From: Streptomyces phaeolivaceus | GTDB lineage: Bacteria; Actinomycetota; Actinomycetes; Streptomycetales; Streptomycetaceae | Assembly: GCF_009184865.1 (NCBI RefSeq) | Contig: NZ_CP045096.1 | Location: forward strand, 3,844,001-3,908,000 | Reading direction: 5' to 3' | DNA length: 64,000 nt | In this document: positions 6,974 through 15,045 of the stretch, one piece after another | Position numbering within the stretch: position 1 is the stretch's first letter | Layout: every line of letters begins with the position of its first letter | Made by a program: the position numbers and the translations under genes | The notes under the pieces: generated by a model | Seen by the model: the letters and a program-made list of their open reading frames with translations, nothing else | Told to the model about the DNA's origin: nothing | Database searches by the model: none

Positions 6974-7813
6974 ATGGGAAACCTTTGGATCGGCCCGCCC
7001 GGTTCGATGTACGAGATCGATCAGGCAGCCAAGTCCTTCGACCGCACCGCCGACCTGGGCGTCAGTGAGTTCAAGTCGCTCGGCGGCCGGGTCACCGTCA
7101 CCCGCAACCTCGCCCCCGTACGCCGCGTCAAGCTGTCCTGGGACCTGCTGCCGCCGGCGCACGCCCGCGCGCTCGACCGGATCGCCCGGCGCGCGGACAG
7201 CTCGCTCGCGCCGACCGTGTTCCTCGTGGACCCGGCCTCCGGCAACGTCCTCACCGCCGGTCAGGCCCTCGGCCGGGGTGTGGCCAAGGCCACCGACATC
7301 ACCGGGCTCGCCCAGTGGTTCACCACCTCGACCGGCGCGGTGACCGAGAGCACCACGGCCGCCGGCGCGTTCACCTTCACCGCGGCGGACGTCAACAGCG
7401 CCGTGGCCTGGCGCTGCGCCGGCACCGTCGGCAACTTCCCGGTCTCGCCCGGCCTCCAGGTCTCCTTCCGCGCGCCGACCGCGATCGCCGCGCTCAGCAC
7501 GGAGAGCGTCGGCCTGGACTTCAAGGGGCCCACCGGCACCTACCTCAGCACGGTCTCCGCCACCGGCCCCCTGGTCACCGGGACCGCCCCGGCCGGCGCC
7601 GCGTTCGTCACCCCGACCGCCAGGCCGGGCACGGCGGGCGCGTACTCCCTCGCCGGTGCCTGCCTGACGTACGGCGGTACGGCGGCGGAGGGCGTCCCCG
7701 GCGACGGGCTGCCGCCGATGGCCGTGACCGGCTACAGCGACACCCCGGGCCGCCCGCTCCCGTTCCGCAACTTCGGCCTCGACCTCGTGGAGGTGTCCAG
7801 TGCAGCCGGCTGA
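6974..7813 (+). CDS. Distal tail (Dit-like) protein
   Basis: 279 residues from ATG 6974 with GGGGAG just upstream. The N-terminal 90 residues (MGNLWIGPPGSMYEI, SLGGRVTVTRNLAPVRRVKL) resemble the N-terminal ring-forming domain of actinophage distal tail proteins, with a beta-rich, possibly carbohydrate-binding, C-terminal half. Dit proteins cap the tube and anchor the hub and fibres. The gene overlaps the next by 14 bases, implying translational coupling with the hub gene, and it directly follows the tape measure as expected. Confidence 0.6.
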   Translation: MGNLWIGPPGSMYEIDQAAKSFDRTADLGVSEFKSLGGRVTVTRNLAPVRRVKLSWDLLPPAHARALDRIARRADSSLAPTVFLVDPASGNVLTAGQALGRGVAKATDITGLAQWFTTSTGAVTESTTAAGAFTFTAADVNSAVAWRCAGTVGNFPVSPGLQVSFRAPTAIAALSTESVGLDFKGPTGTYLSTVSATGPLVTGTAPAGAAFVTPTARPGTAGAYSLAGACLTYGGTAAEGVPGDGLPPMAVTGYSDTPGRPLPFRNFGLDLVEVSSAAG

Positions 7814-10262
7814 CGACGCCACCGAGTCCGCGCTCGCGGCCGGTGAGCGCACCACCACCCACACCACCCGCCTCGGGGGCAAGGACGTATCGGCGCAGGT
7901 GCAGTCGTGGCAGGTGGAGCGGTCGTACGCGACCGACCTCCCGGCCGCGATGCGCGCCTTCTCCGGTTCGTCCGCCGCCCAGTTGCAGGTCCAGCTCTCC
8001 GGTACGGCGGGCAGGCCGGCGCCGGAGATGTACTCGCCGTGGGCGCCCCGGTCGACCGCGGACGTCGTACGGCCCGGTCAGTCCGTCGTCCACGAGAGCG
8101 GGGTCGGGGGTGCGCGGCTGCCCGCCTTCCGGGGCACCGTGCGCACCCGTTCCGCCTCCTCGGGCACCGACAGTGTGCAGGTCACAGCGTTGGACGGGGC
8201 CGAAAGGCTGCGCGGTCCGGCCGTGCTGCCGAAGCCGGACGCCGGGTTCCGGCTGAGCCGGCCGATGTCGTCCGCGACCTGGTGCGTCTCCGAACTGCTG
8301 CGCCAGGGCGGCCTGTACGCCTGCCCGCCGCCGCGCCACCCGGACTTCGAGGAGGGCAAGCCGCTCACCCTGCTGTACGCCTCGCTGCACGGCGGGTTCA
8401 GCGTCCCCTACGGGCAGCCGGCGAGCGTGCCCGCGGCGAAGGACTACGTCTTCAGCCGCGCGGCGGCCCCGCACGAGATGGCCCTCGTGCCGAAGTCGGG
8501 TGAGCTGACGGCGAGTTGGACTCCGCGCAGCCGGATCACGGTCCCCGGGACGGCCACCGCGCCCTGCCGGATCCTCGCCGAGCTGTGGGTGAACAACGCG
8601 GTCTCGTACGGCGACATCGACCCCGATCCCGACCCCGCCGCGGTGAAGCCCACCAACAGCGACAAGGTCGTCCTCCAACTGGAGCTGAACCGCAACGGCG
8701 CGACCACCGGTCAGCTGAAGCTGGAGGTCGACTTCGCCGGGGAGTGGGTGCGTCTGGTCTCCATGGACGACTCGGCGACCGGCGGCTGGTTCAGCCAGTG
8801 GTCCTGGCGCGGTGAGACCCAGCGAGGCTATCTGGGTCTGAAGGGTGTCTGGCACATCGGCGCCTACTTCGAGTGCACGAGCACCGGCACCACCATCCAG
8901 CCCCGGCTGACCGCCCCCGACGGCACCCAGCTGATCGGCGGGGTGAGCGTTCTGGACCAGGCCACCGCGATCCAGAAGCCCGCGGAGCTACAGGCGATCA
9001 CCCTGATCACCGAGATGCCCACCGAGTGCGTGCAGGTCACGAGCGGGGTGTCCGGCATGCCCGAGCAGAACGAGTTCACCCAGACCGGGACGGCGTACGG
9101 CTGGACGAAGAACGTCGAACTCGACGATGTCGTCCTGCCGCTGTACACGCTGCCCAGGGTCACCGGTTCGCAGTGGGAGGTGATCTCACAGATCGCCAAG
9201 GCGAGCATGTCGACCGCCGAGATCGACGAGCGCGGTGTCTTCCGCTGGAAGAACTACAGCCGCTTCGCCCTGCGGCCGACGACGGCCGACCTCACCCTCA
9301 CCAGCGTCCGGGAGATCGCGTCCCTGACCGCCACCGAGGAGATCGACGCCTGCCGCAACTACTGCGTCCAGCCGTACAAGGACTGGACGGGCATCACCGC
9401 CGCGGTGGGCACCACGCTCACCGACCAGGCGGTCCGCGCCATCGCGGCCTCCGGGACGACCACCGTCAAGTACCTGTTGTCGGACGACGAGTACGACATC
9501 GACCCGCCGACGACGGACGACGACACGATCATCACCCCGGGGACGAACGTCCGCTTCGCCACCACCGCGGCCGGTACGACGGCCGTCAAGGGCATGGTCG
9601 ACCTCATGGTCCGCCGTGAGGACGGCTATCTGGTCGTCCGTTTCAGCAACCGCGACACCAGGACCCTCTACACGGCGACGAAGACCGGGACCCCGTCCTT
9701 CTACCTGGAGACCCGCAAGCCCTCCGCCGACCCGGTGGAACGGCAGGCGATCGCCCTGCTGGCCCCGACCGCCTCGGCCCCGGACCCGGACGGGGTCGCC
9801 AGCGAGAGGTTCTACGGACGGCAGGAGTACACCGCCGAGTCCACCGACTGGGTGCAGGACGCGGGCGTCGCGCTCGCCCTCGCCAGGGCGATGCGGGCCG
9901 CCGGCGTACTCCCCGTCCCGGTCATCGGCGACGTCGACGTGCTGTACGACCCGAGGATCCAACTCGGCGACGTCGTGCGGGTGGTGGACACCACCGGGGC
10001 CGCCCTCAACACGCTCGCCTGGGTCGTCGGCATCCGTACCTCGGCCGCCGCCGACGGCGGGGTCCAGCAGACGCTGACCCTGCGCGGTGTCGACGCCGGC
10101 GCCCTCCCGGCCGACTCCGGGCTCACCCCGGACGCGCCGAGCAGCCCGGTGGCCGTCGCCCTCGCGACGTATGCCTCCGTCACCAGTGCCTTCCCGACCC
10201 TCGCGGCCCTGACCGCGTCCGGCCTGACCTGGGGAGAGATCAAGGAGTCCGCACATGTCTGA
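7800..10262 (+). CDS. Tail hub / minor tail protein (Tal-like)
   Basis: 820 residues from GTG 7800, overlapping the distal tail gene. It is the largest tail protein here. It begins with a segment on rotated frames (TTTHTTRLGGKDVSAQVQSW) characteristic of gp27-like hub N-termini in actinophages, has a central concanavalin-like beta region around residues 260-400, and ends with GDVVRVVDTTGAALNTLAWV, typical of hub-domain ends. It would form the tail-tip baseplate centre. No peptidase or lysozyme motif was seen. It overlaps the next gene by 8 bases. Confidence 0.6.
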   Translation: MQPADDATESALAAGERTTTHTTRLGGKDVSAQVQSWQVERSYATDLPAAMRAFSGSSAAQLQVQLSGTAGRPAPEMYSPWAPRSTADVVRPGQSVVHESGVGGARLPAFRGTVRTRSASSGTDSVQVTALDGAERLRGPAVLPKPDAGFRLSRPMSSATWCVSELLRQGGLYACPPPRHPDFEEGKPLTLLYASLHGGFSVPYGQPASVPAAKDYVFSRAAAPHEMALVPKSGELTASWTPRSRITVPGTATAPCRILAELWVNNAVSYGDIDPDPDPAAVKPTNSDKVVLQLELNRNGATTGQLKLEVDFAGEWVRLVSMDDSATGGWFSQWSWRGETQRGYLGLKGVWHIGAYFECTSTGTTIQPRLTAPDGTQLIGGVSVLDQATAIQKPAELQAITLITEMPTECVQVTSGVSGMPEQNEFTQTGTAYGWTKNVELDDVVLPLYTLPRVTGSQWEVISQIAKASMSTAEIDERGVFRWKNYSRFALRPTTADLTLTSVREIASLTATEEIDACRNYCVQPYKDWTGITAAVGTTLTDQAVRAIAASGTTTVKYLLSDDEYDIDPPTTDDDTIITPGTNVRFATTAAGTTAVKGMVDLMVRREDGYLVVRFSNRDTRTLYTATKTGTPSFYLETRKPSADPVERQAIALLAPTASAPDPDGVASERFYGRQEYTAESTDWVQDAGVALALARAMRAAGVLPVPVIGDVDVLYDPRIQLGDVVRVVDTTGAALNTLAWVVGIRTSAAADGGVQQTLTLRGVDAGALPADSGLTPDAPSSPVAVALATYASVTSAFPTLAALTASGLTWGEIKESAHV

Positions 10263-10641
10263 GAGCAGTACGGAGAGCAGTACGGAGAGCGGTACTGAGA
10301 GCGGTACGGAGAGCGGTACGGAGACGGTGCCGGTGGTGCTGGCCGAGGAGCAACTGCTGCGACTGGCCTCCGCCGTGGCGACGAGCCTGACCGCGTACTT
10401 CGACGCGAGGGACGAGGCCGCCGCGGTGGTGCTCGCCGAGCCGGTGGCGGTGACCGTCACCGAGGGCGTTCCGGGGGCGGATCCGCAGGAGGGCACGGGC
10501 GCGGCCGAGCCGGTCGACGGCGAGGAGGCGTCCGCGCCCGAGGCGACCGGCGAGATCGGCACGGTGGCCGAGGAGACACCGGCGCCCGAGGAGAGCGACC
10601 CGGACGCCGGGACGGCCACGATGACGGAGGAGAGCGCCTGA
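10255..10641 (+). CDS. Small acidic protein with Thr-Glu-Ser-Gly repeats
   Basis: 128 residues from ATG 10255, overlapping the hub stop and sharing ATGA-type overlap with the fibre gene. Residues 2-24 are an SSTESGTESGTESGT-type repeat made from 12-nt units. Residues 28-52 form a short helix (LAEEQLLRLASAVATSL), and the rest is Glu/Ala/Pro-rich and probably disordered. It is likely an assembly factor or flexible linker between hub and fibre, but its function is inferred only from position. Confidence 0.55.
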   Translation: MSESSTESSTESGTESGTESGTETVPVVLAEEQLLRLASAVATSLTAYFDARDEAAAVVLAEPVAVTVTEGVPGADPQEGTGAAEPVDGEEASAPEATGEIGTVAEETPAPEESDPDAGTATMTEESA

Positions 10642-11297
10642 TGACCGCCTACACCCCGCTCAACGGCCTCCCCTATCCGCAGCCCACCGACACGGCCGAC
10701 CTCCCCCTCCATCTGCAGTCCCTGGCGGAGGGGGTCGACGGCCGTTCGGTCATGCGGTTCGGCACGGCCGCCCAGCGCGACACCGTCGTCACCACACCCG
10801 CCCGCGGCATGGTCGCCTGGCTCGACACCCCCGGCCAGCTCACCCACCACACCGGCGCCGGATGGCTGCCGGTGGGCGCCGTCCCGGTGTTCCTCTACAA
10901 CAACGACGCCGGTACGACGACGTCCACGACCCCGGCGGAGACGCTGACGGGCGCGGTCGGCGACCCGGTGGTGGCCGCGTTCACGGCGCCGACGACGGGC
11001 CGGGTGATCGTCACCGTGGGCTGCTGGATGCACAACTCGGTCGCCGCCAACGGGTACATGGGTGCGACGATCAGGAAGGTCTCGGACGGCTCGGTATACC
11101 TGGCGTCCACGATCGACCGGGCCGCGAACGTCTACAACACCGACCGTTCCTCGGTCACCAGCCAGTTCCTCGTCACGGGCCTCGCCCCCGGCACGGTGTA
11201 CTCGGCGACCCCGACCTACTGGTCCTCCGTCGCCACCCCCACCGCCAACACGGTCGCCTACGACAACCGCTTCATCAGGGTCGACCCCGTCCACTGA
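10641..11297 (+). CDS. Tail fibre / receptor-binding protein
   Basis: 218 residues from ATG 10641, overlapping the previous stop. The N-terminal domain (YTPLNGLPYPQPTDTADLPL, HLQSLAEGVDGR) is nearly identical to that of the 2428 gene and probably docks to the tail tip. The C-terminal part is a beta-rich head (TGRVIVTVGCWMHNSVAANG, NTVAYDNRFIRVD). This is the canonical place for a fibre, after the hub and before the lysis genes. It ends about 40 bases before a strong terminator. Confidence 0.65.
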   Translation: MTAYTPLNGLPYPQPTDTADLPLHLQSLAEGVDGRSVMRFGTAAQRDTVVTTPARGMVAWLDTPGQLTHHTGAGWLPVGAVPVFLYNNDAGTTTSTTPAETLTGAVGDPVVAAFTAPTTGRVIVTVGCWMHNSVAANGYMGATIRKVSDGSVYLASTIDRAANVYNTDRSSVTSQFLVTGLAPGTVYSATPTYWSSVATPTANTVAYDNRFIRVDPVH

Positions 11298-11336
11298 TCC
11301 CGTTCGCCGATCCCGTTCGCCGATCCCGTTCACAGC

Positions 11337-11375
11337 AGCCCCGGTACGCCGCTCCCCGCACGGCGCACCGGGGCT
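11337..11375 (+). terminator. Strong hairpin terminator between structural and lysis genes
   Basis: An AGCCCCGGT arm with an internal CGCCG/CGGCG stem pairs with ACCGGGGCT, ending at 11375, followed by TTCGTCT. Just before it, 11296-11332 holds three 13-nt tandem units of the type GATCCCGTTCGCC. Confidence 0.75.
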
Positions 11376-11428
11376 TTCGTCTGCCCTCCCCTTCTGCCCA
11401 CCCCCTCTGCCCGAAAGGAACCAGGCCC

Positions 11429-12292
11429 ATGGCCACACCCCTCTCCGCCGCCGCGTTCGAGGCGGCCCTGCGCGCCGAAGGCGTCACGCTCAAGGAACAC
11501 TCCAACTGGTCCACCCACAACCGCAACGCCGTCGGCGCCTGGGGCCCGGCGCAGGGCGTGATGCTGCACCACACGGCCGGCTCGAACAGCGTCGCCCTGT
11601 GCCGCACCGGCATGACGAACCTCCCCGGCCCCCTCTGCATCGCGGTCATCGCCAAGGACGGCACGGTCCACCTGGTCGGCTACGGCCGCACCAACCACGC
11701 CGGCCGCGGCTCCACGGCCGCCTACGACGCCGTACGCCACGGAACGGCGATCCCCTCCCGCCCCGGCGCGGACGCGGTCGACGGCAACGCCCACTTCTAC
11801 GGCTTCGAGATCGAGAACCTCGGCAACGGCCGCGACCCGTACCCCGACGCGCAGCTGGCGGCGGTGGAGAGGGTCGCGGCGGCGGTGTGCCGCGCCCACG
11901 GCTGGGGCGCCGGCCGGGTCATCGGCCACAAGGAGTGGACGACCCGCAAGATCGACCCGACGTTCTCGATGGCGGGCATGCGCACGAGAATCACGAAGCG
12001 CCTGACCGTCACCCCGGCCGGAGGCACCCAGCCGGACTCTCCCGTGTACGAACCCTTCCCGGGCGCCGCGTTCTTCACCGCCGGCCGCCGCAGCGCGATC
12101 GTCACGGCCATGGGCAGACGGCTGGTCGCCGAGGGCTGCGGCCGGTACGAGGTGGGCCCCGGCCCGTCCTGGACCGCCGCCGACCGCCGCTCGTACGCCG
12201 CCTGGCAGCACAAGCTCGGCTACTCCGGCTCCGACGCGGACGGCGTCCCCGGCGCCACGAGCTGGGCGAAGCTCCGCGTCCCCCGCACCTGA
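11429..12292 (+). CDS. N-acetylmuramoyl-L-alanine amidase endolysin
   Basis: 287 residues from ATG 11429, with AAAGGAA at 11414-11420. Residues 30-185 form an Amidase_2/PGRP-type zinc hydrolase: GVMLHHTAGS supplies H47/H48, and GHKEWTTRKIDP supplies H167 with K174/D176. It cleaves the MurNAc-L-Ala bond of peptidoglycan. The C-terminal 70 residues (RRSYAAWQHKLGYSGSDADG, then VPGATSWAKL) look like a peptidoglycan-binding module of the type seen in Streptomyces phage lysins. There is no signal peptide, fitting holin-dependent release by the next genes. Confidence 0.85.
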   Translation: MATPLSAAAFEAALRAEGVTLKEHSNWSTHNRNAVGAWGPAQGVMLHHTAGSNSVALCRTGMTNLPGPLCIAVIAKDGTVHLVGYGRTNHAGRGSTAAYDAVRHGTAIPSRPGADAVDGNAHFYGFEIENLGNGRDPYPDAQLAAVERVAAAVCRAHGWGAGRVIGHKEWTTRKIDPTFSMAGMRTRITKRLTVTPAGGTQPDSPVYEPFPGAAFFTAGRRSAIVTAMGRRLVAEGCGRYEVGPGPSWTAADRRSYAAWQHKLGYSGSDADGVPGATSWAKLRVPRT

Positions 12293-12312
12293 AAGGAACC
12301 CGTGAACCGACC

Positions 12313-12546
12313 ATGACCGACTCGAACCGCAGAGCCCTGCGTACGGCGCTCCAGGCGCTGTTGGCGGTGGCGACCGCCCTCCCGCTGCTGGCCGACACCC
12401 CCGGGGTGGCCCAACTCCCCTTCTACGCCACCCTCGTGGCGGCGGCGACGGCACTGAGCCGCCTGATGTCCACACCGTCGGTGGAGCGCCTCCTCCCCCC
12501 TTGGCTCAGGACCGGGCCCGCAGGGAGCGCCGATGGTGAGCAGTGA
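12313..12546 (+). CDS. Small membrane protein, probable holin
   Basis: 77 residues from ATG 12313, 20 bases after the endolysin stop. Two hydrophobic segments are visible, about residues 9-26 (ALRTALQALLAVATALPLL) and 33-50 (AQLPFYATLVAAATALS), with charged ends. This matches small actinophage holins that permeabilise the membrane for the endolysin. It overlaps the next gene by 14 bases. Confidence 0.65.
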   Translation: MTDSNRRALRTALQALLAVATALPLLADTPGVAQLPFYATLVAAATALSRLMSTPSVERLLPPWLRTGPAGSADGEQ

Positions 12547-12793
12547 CGAACGCGCCACGGTCGCCCTGGAGTTGGAACGCCTCCGCCGCGCCGTGGACGT
12601 CGGCTTCGCCACCACCCGAGGCGACCTCGCCCTCCTCCTCCAACGCGCCGACCAGACCGACAAGACCCTCTCCGACCACGAGGACCGCCTCGACACCCTG
12701 GAACGCTCCCGCTGGCCCCTCCCCTCCTTGGCCGCCCTGACATCCTGCGCGGCCCTGGCGGTCACGGTGTGGTCGGCGACGACATCACGGTAG
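12533..12793 (+). CDS. Second small lysis-cassette membrane protein
   Basis: 86 residues from ATG 12533, overlapping the putative holin. The first 60 residues are a charged coiled-coil-like helix (ELERLRRAVDVGFATTRGDL, ADQTDKTLSDHEDRLDTLE) and residues 64-82 form one membrane segment (LPSLAALTSCAALAVTVW). This arrangement resembles the XhlA-type haemolysin/holin partner proteins of Gram-positive phages. Its 3' end overlaps the convergent ATPase gene by 32 bases, marking the right limit of the recognisable phage genes. Confidence 0.55.
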   Translation: MVSSDERATVALELERLRRAVDVGFATTRGDLALLLQRADQTDKTLSDHEDRLDTLERSRWPLPSLAALTSCAALAVTVWSATTSR

Positions 12794-14273
12794 GTCCGTA
12801 CAGGTCCCTCAGCCCCACCAGATGCGCGTCGCGACGCTCCCGCACGGCCTCGGTCAGGCCGTGCGCGGGCTCGCTTCGCGCGTAGACGGCGAGGGCGGCG
12901 TCGTCCGCGTCCCACCCTTGGGCGCACAGGAGGTCGCGGATGTGCTCAAGTCGGCTCAGATCGGCAGCTGTTCGGGGCTTGTTCGTCGCCTTGGCCTCGC
13001 CGAGGAGCGTGATCCGGGCACTCTTGTCGCGGGGGCGGGAGGTACGGCTGAGGGCGACGACGTCGACCTCGTGGCCCCGGTGTTCGCGACAGGCGACAGT
13101 CGTCGTGCCGACCTGGCCGATGTCGTCGAGGCCGCGCTCGCGCCCGTGGCGAAGTGTCCACTGGCGGGCCATGTCCTCGAAGTGGGGACCCAGGACCTTG
13201 GAGGAGAAGGTCTCGCGGGACCGTTCCCAGGCCGCCCGGCCCTCCCTCAGCTCGAAGTCGACGAGGTTCGGACGGACGATCAGGTCGTGGAAGCGGACGA
13301 TCGGGTCCGCGACCGTGATGATCGGCTTGCGCTGGAGGAGCATGTCCTGTTCGTGCCGGATGAAGGCCGCCGCCTTCATGATGTTGAGGTGGTACGTCAG
13401 TGACTTGGCGTCCATTCCGACGAGCCCACCGATCTGGGTGGGCGTCGCGGCACCGGACGACACCGCCTCCCAGATGGCGTGGCAGATCGCGCGATCGCTT
13501 ATCCGGGGGTCCTCGGCCAGCAGGTACTCGGGCTCGGTGAAGAGGATGTGGGAGGGGTTGAACACGCTGCGGGCGAGCCACGCGTAGAAGCCCTCTTCTC
13601 CGGGCTCGGGCGGGTCCCCGACGACATCACGGTATCCGGCCGCTCCCCCGAGCACGGCGTCCACGAGAAACGCCGTCTCGGGGTCCGCCACTCGCCAGTA
13701 CTCCGCCGCGTCCCGGAACCCGAAGGGGCCGATCCGCATGTCGATCACCGCCCGCCCGCGCAGGGCCTGGTCGCCGGCGAGCAGCGTCGACATGGTCGAG
13801 ATCGCGGAGCCGCAGAGAATGATCCGCAGGGCAGGTTTCCCCGAGGACGGGCCGCGCTGGTCGTAGAGCGCCTGAAGCGCGGACGGCAGCTCCGGGGAGT
13901 GCGTCACGAGGTACGGGAACTCGTCGAGGACGAGAAGCGGAGGTGTCGTCCGGTCGCCACGGCTCGTGAGGACGTCGGCCGCGGCGTCCAGGGCTTCGAC
14001 CCACGAGCCGAACCGCCCGATCCGGAAGCCGCTCGCCCGCGCCAGGCTGTCGGCGAAACGGTCGAGAGCCATGGCTCGGCTCTGCTGGAGAGCGAGGGTG
14101 TAGACGCCGTCGACGGCTCGGCACAGGTGCTCCAGCAGAAAGGACTTCCCATGGCGCCGCCGACCGCGCACGACACCGATACGCAGGCCTGCCGCGGGGT
14201 CGGTGCAGAAGCGGGCGAGTTCCTCCCACTCGTGGGTACGGCCGAAAACGGCAGACGGTTTCGGGATACTCAT
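12762..14273 (-). CDS. AAA ATPase with winged helix and C-terminal PD-(D/E)xK (DUF234-type) domain
   Basis: 503 residues from ATG 14273, with GGAGGAGGG upstream. The N-terminal ATPase has Walker A GRRRHGKS (residues 37-44) and Walker B PPLLVLDEFPYLV. A helix-turn-helix region follows (TPTQIGGLVGMDAKSLTYHL). The C-terminus has GHEVDVVAL and then LLGEAKAT, a D...ExK pattern typical of the nuclease-like DUF234 fold. This architecture is that of the archaeal/bacterial ATPase family with DUF234. Its cellular role is not established; a defence or mobile-element role is possible from its position next to phage lysis genes. Confidence 0.75.
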   Translation of the reverse strand: MSIPKPSAVFGRTHEWEELARFCTDPAAGLRIGVVRGRRRHGKSFLLEHLCRAVDGVYTLALQQSRAMALDRFADSLARASGFRIGRFGSWVEALDAAADVLTSRGDRTTPPLLVLDEFPYLVTHSPELPSALQALYDQRGPSSGKPALRIILCGSAISTMSTLLAGDQALRGRAVIDMRIGPFGFRDAAEYWRVADPETAFLVDAVLGGAAGYRDVVGDPPEPGEEGFYAWLARSVFNPSHILFTEPEYLLAEDPRISDRAICHAIWEAVSSGAATPTQIGGLVGMDAKSLTYHLNIMKAAAFIRHEQDMLLQRKPIITVADPIVRFHDLIVRPNLVDFELREGRAAWERSRETFSSKVLGPHFEDMARQWTLRHGRERGLDDIGQVGTTTVACREHRGHEVDVVALSRTSRPRDKSARITLLGEAKATNKPRTAADLSRLEHIRDLLCAQGWDADDAALAVYARSEPAHGLTEAVRERRDAHLVGLRDLYGPTVMSSPTTP

Positions 14274-14318
14274 GCGCTCGCCCTCCTCCTGGCCGGTCAT
14301 CCCTAGCCGGACTCCCTT

Positions 14319-14340
14319 TAGCCTAAATATATTCAGGCTA
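14319..14340. promoter_or_regulatory. 22-bp near-perfect palindrome upstream of the ATPase gene
   Basis: The halves TAGCCTAAATA and TATTCAGGCTA (14319-14340) are complementary at 10 of 11 positions with an AT-rich centre, 46 bases upstream of the ATPase start. It overlaps the stop codon of the HATPase gene. It may be an operator or promoter element for the ATPase gene; a weak terminator for the HATPase gene is the alternative. Confidence 0.5.
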
Positions 14341-14857
14341 CTACCACTACTGTAATCAGACAGCCACGCATAGGGACGCCCCCCTCCGCCCCACCCAGCT
14401 CGAACCACATCAGCTTCCCTCCCCCGGTCCCGAGACTCCCGCCCTCCATCGGCCAGCACCCCCACCGGTCGGCGCACCGCTCGACCAGGAGGAGACCGCG
14501 CCCACCCTCGCCGTCCGTCGGGACGGGAAGCGGGGGTGCGGGCGGGATGTGCGGGCTGGCGTCCCACACGAAGACCCTCAGCCAACCCTCTCCGAGTGCG
14601 ACCAGCCGCAGGGACGAGGGGCCGTAGGTGTGCCGGTACGCGCTGGTGACCAGCTCCGAGGTCAGCAGTTCGGTGACATCGAGGAGTCCGTCCATACCGT
14701 GCGTGGTGAGCGCGGCCCGCACGGTCAGCCGGGCGACGCGGGCGGCCCGCGGATCCCGGGGCAGGCGCAGGACGTAGTCCCAGCACGGCGGCGAAGGGGA
14801 GCCGAGCGGCGATACGGTGACCACGGATACCCCCGGGAGGGAGAGAAGTCGGTTCAC
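14333..14857 (-). CDS. HATPase-domain regulatory protein (anti-sigma / RsbW-like), degenerate N-box
   Basis: 174 residues from GTG 14857; an internal GTG at 14824 (163 residues, better spaced G-run) is an alternative start. The protein has a DVTELLTSELVTSAYRH segment (N-box region) and a GEGGRGLLLVERCADRWG segment (G-boxes) of the GHKL ATPase fold, as in Streptomyces anti-sigma-factor-like kinases. The usual N-box asparagine is replaced by serine (LVTSAYRH instead of LVTNxxRH), which may weaken Mg-ATP binding. It is divergent from the Xre regulator at 15046, a common Streptomyces pairing. Confidence 0.65.
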   Translation of the reverse strand: MNRLLSLPGVSVVTVSPLGSPSPPCWDYVLRLPRDPRAARVARLTVRAALTTHGMDGLLDVTELLTSELVTSAYRHTYGPSSLRLVALGEGWLRVFVWDASPHIPPAPPLPVPTDGEGGRGLLLVERCADRWGCWPMEGGSLGTGGGKLMWFELGGAEGGVPMRGCLITVVVVA

Positions 14858-15045
14858 TCAACGACCGCGGCCCGGCGGTGGCATGCCTGGGGTGGTGCGC
14901 TTCCGGCTTACGGGCGGGGCGAGTTGGTGGGTACGGGTTCACCGTAGCGGAGACGATGTGAGAATTAACATCGATCAAGCGCTAGAGTTCACAATTACCT
15001 CCTGTGGGTGACCACAGAGGCATGGCATAGACGAGAGAGGGCCCA

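Noticed and set aside
1..12793. Prophage attachment site or tRNA at the right edge
   Set aside because: No tRNA-like sequence or direct-repeat att candidate was found between 12700 and 15050; the left side is outside the window.
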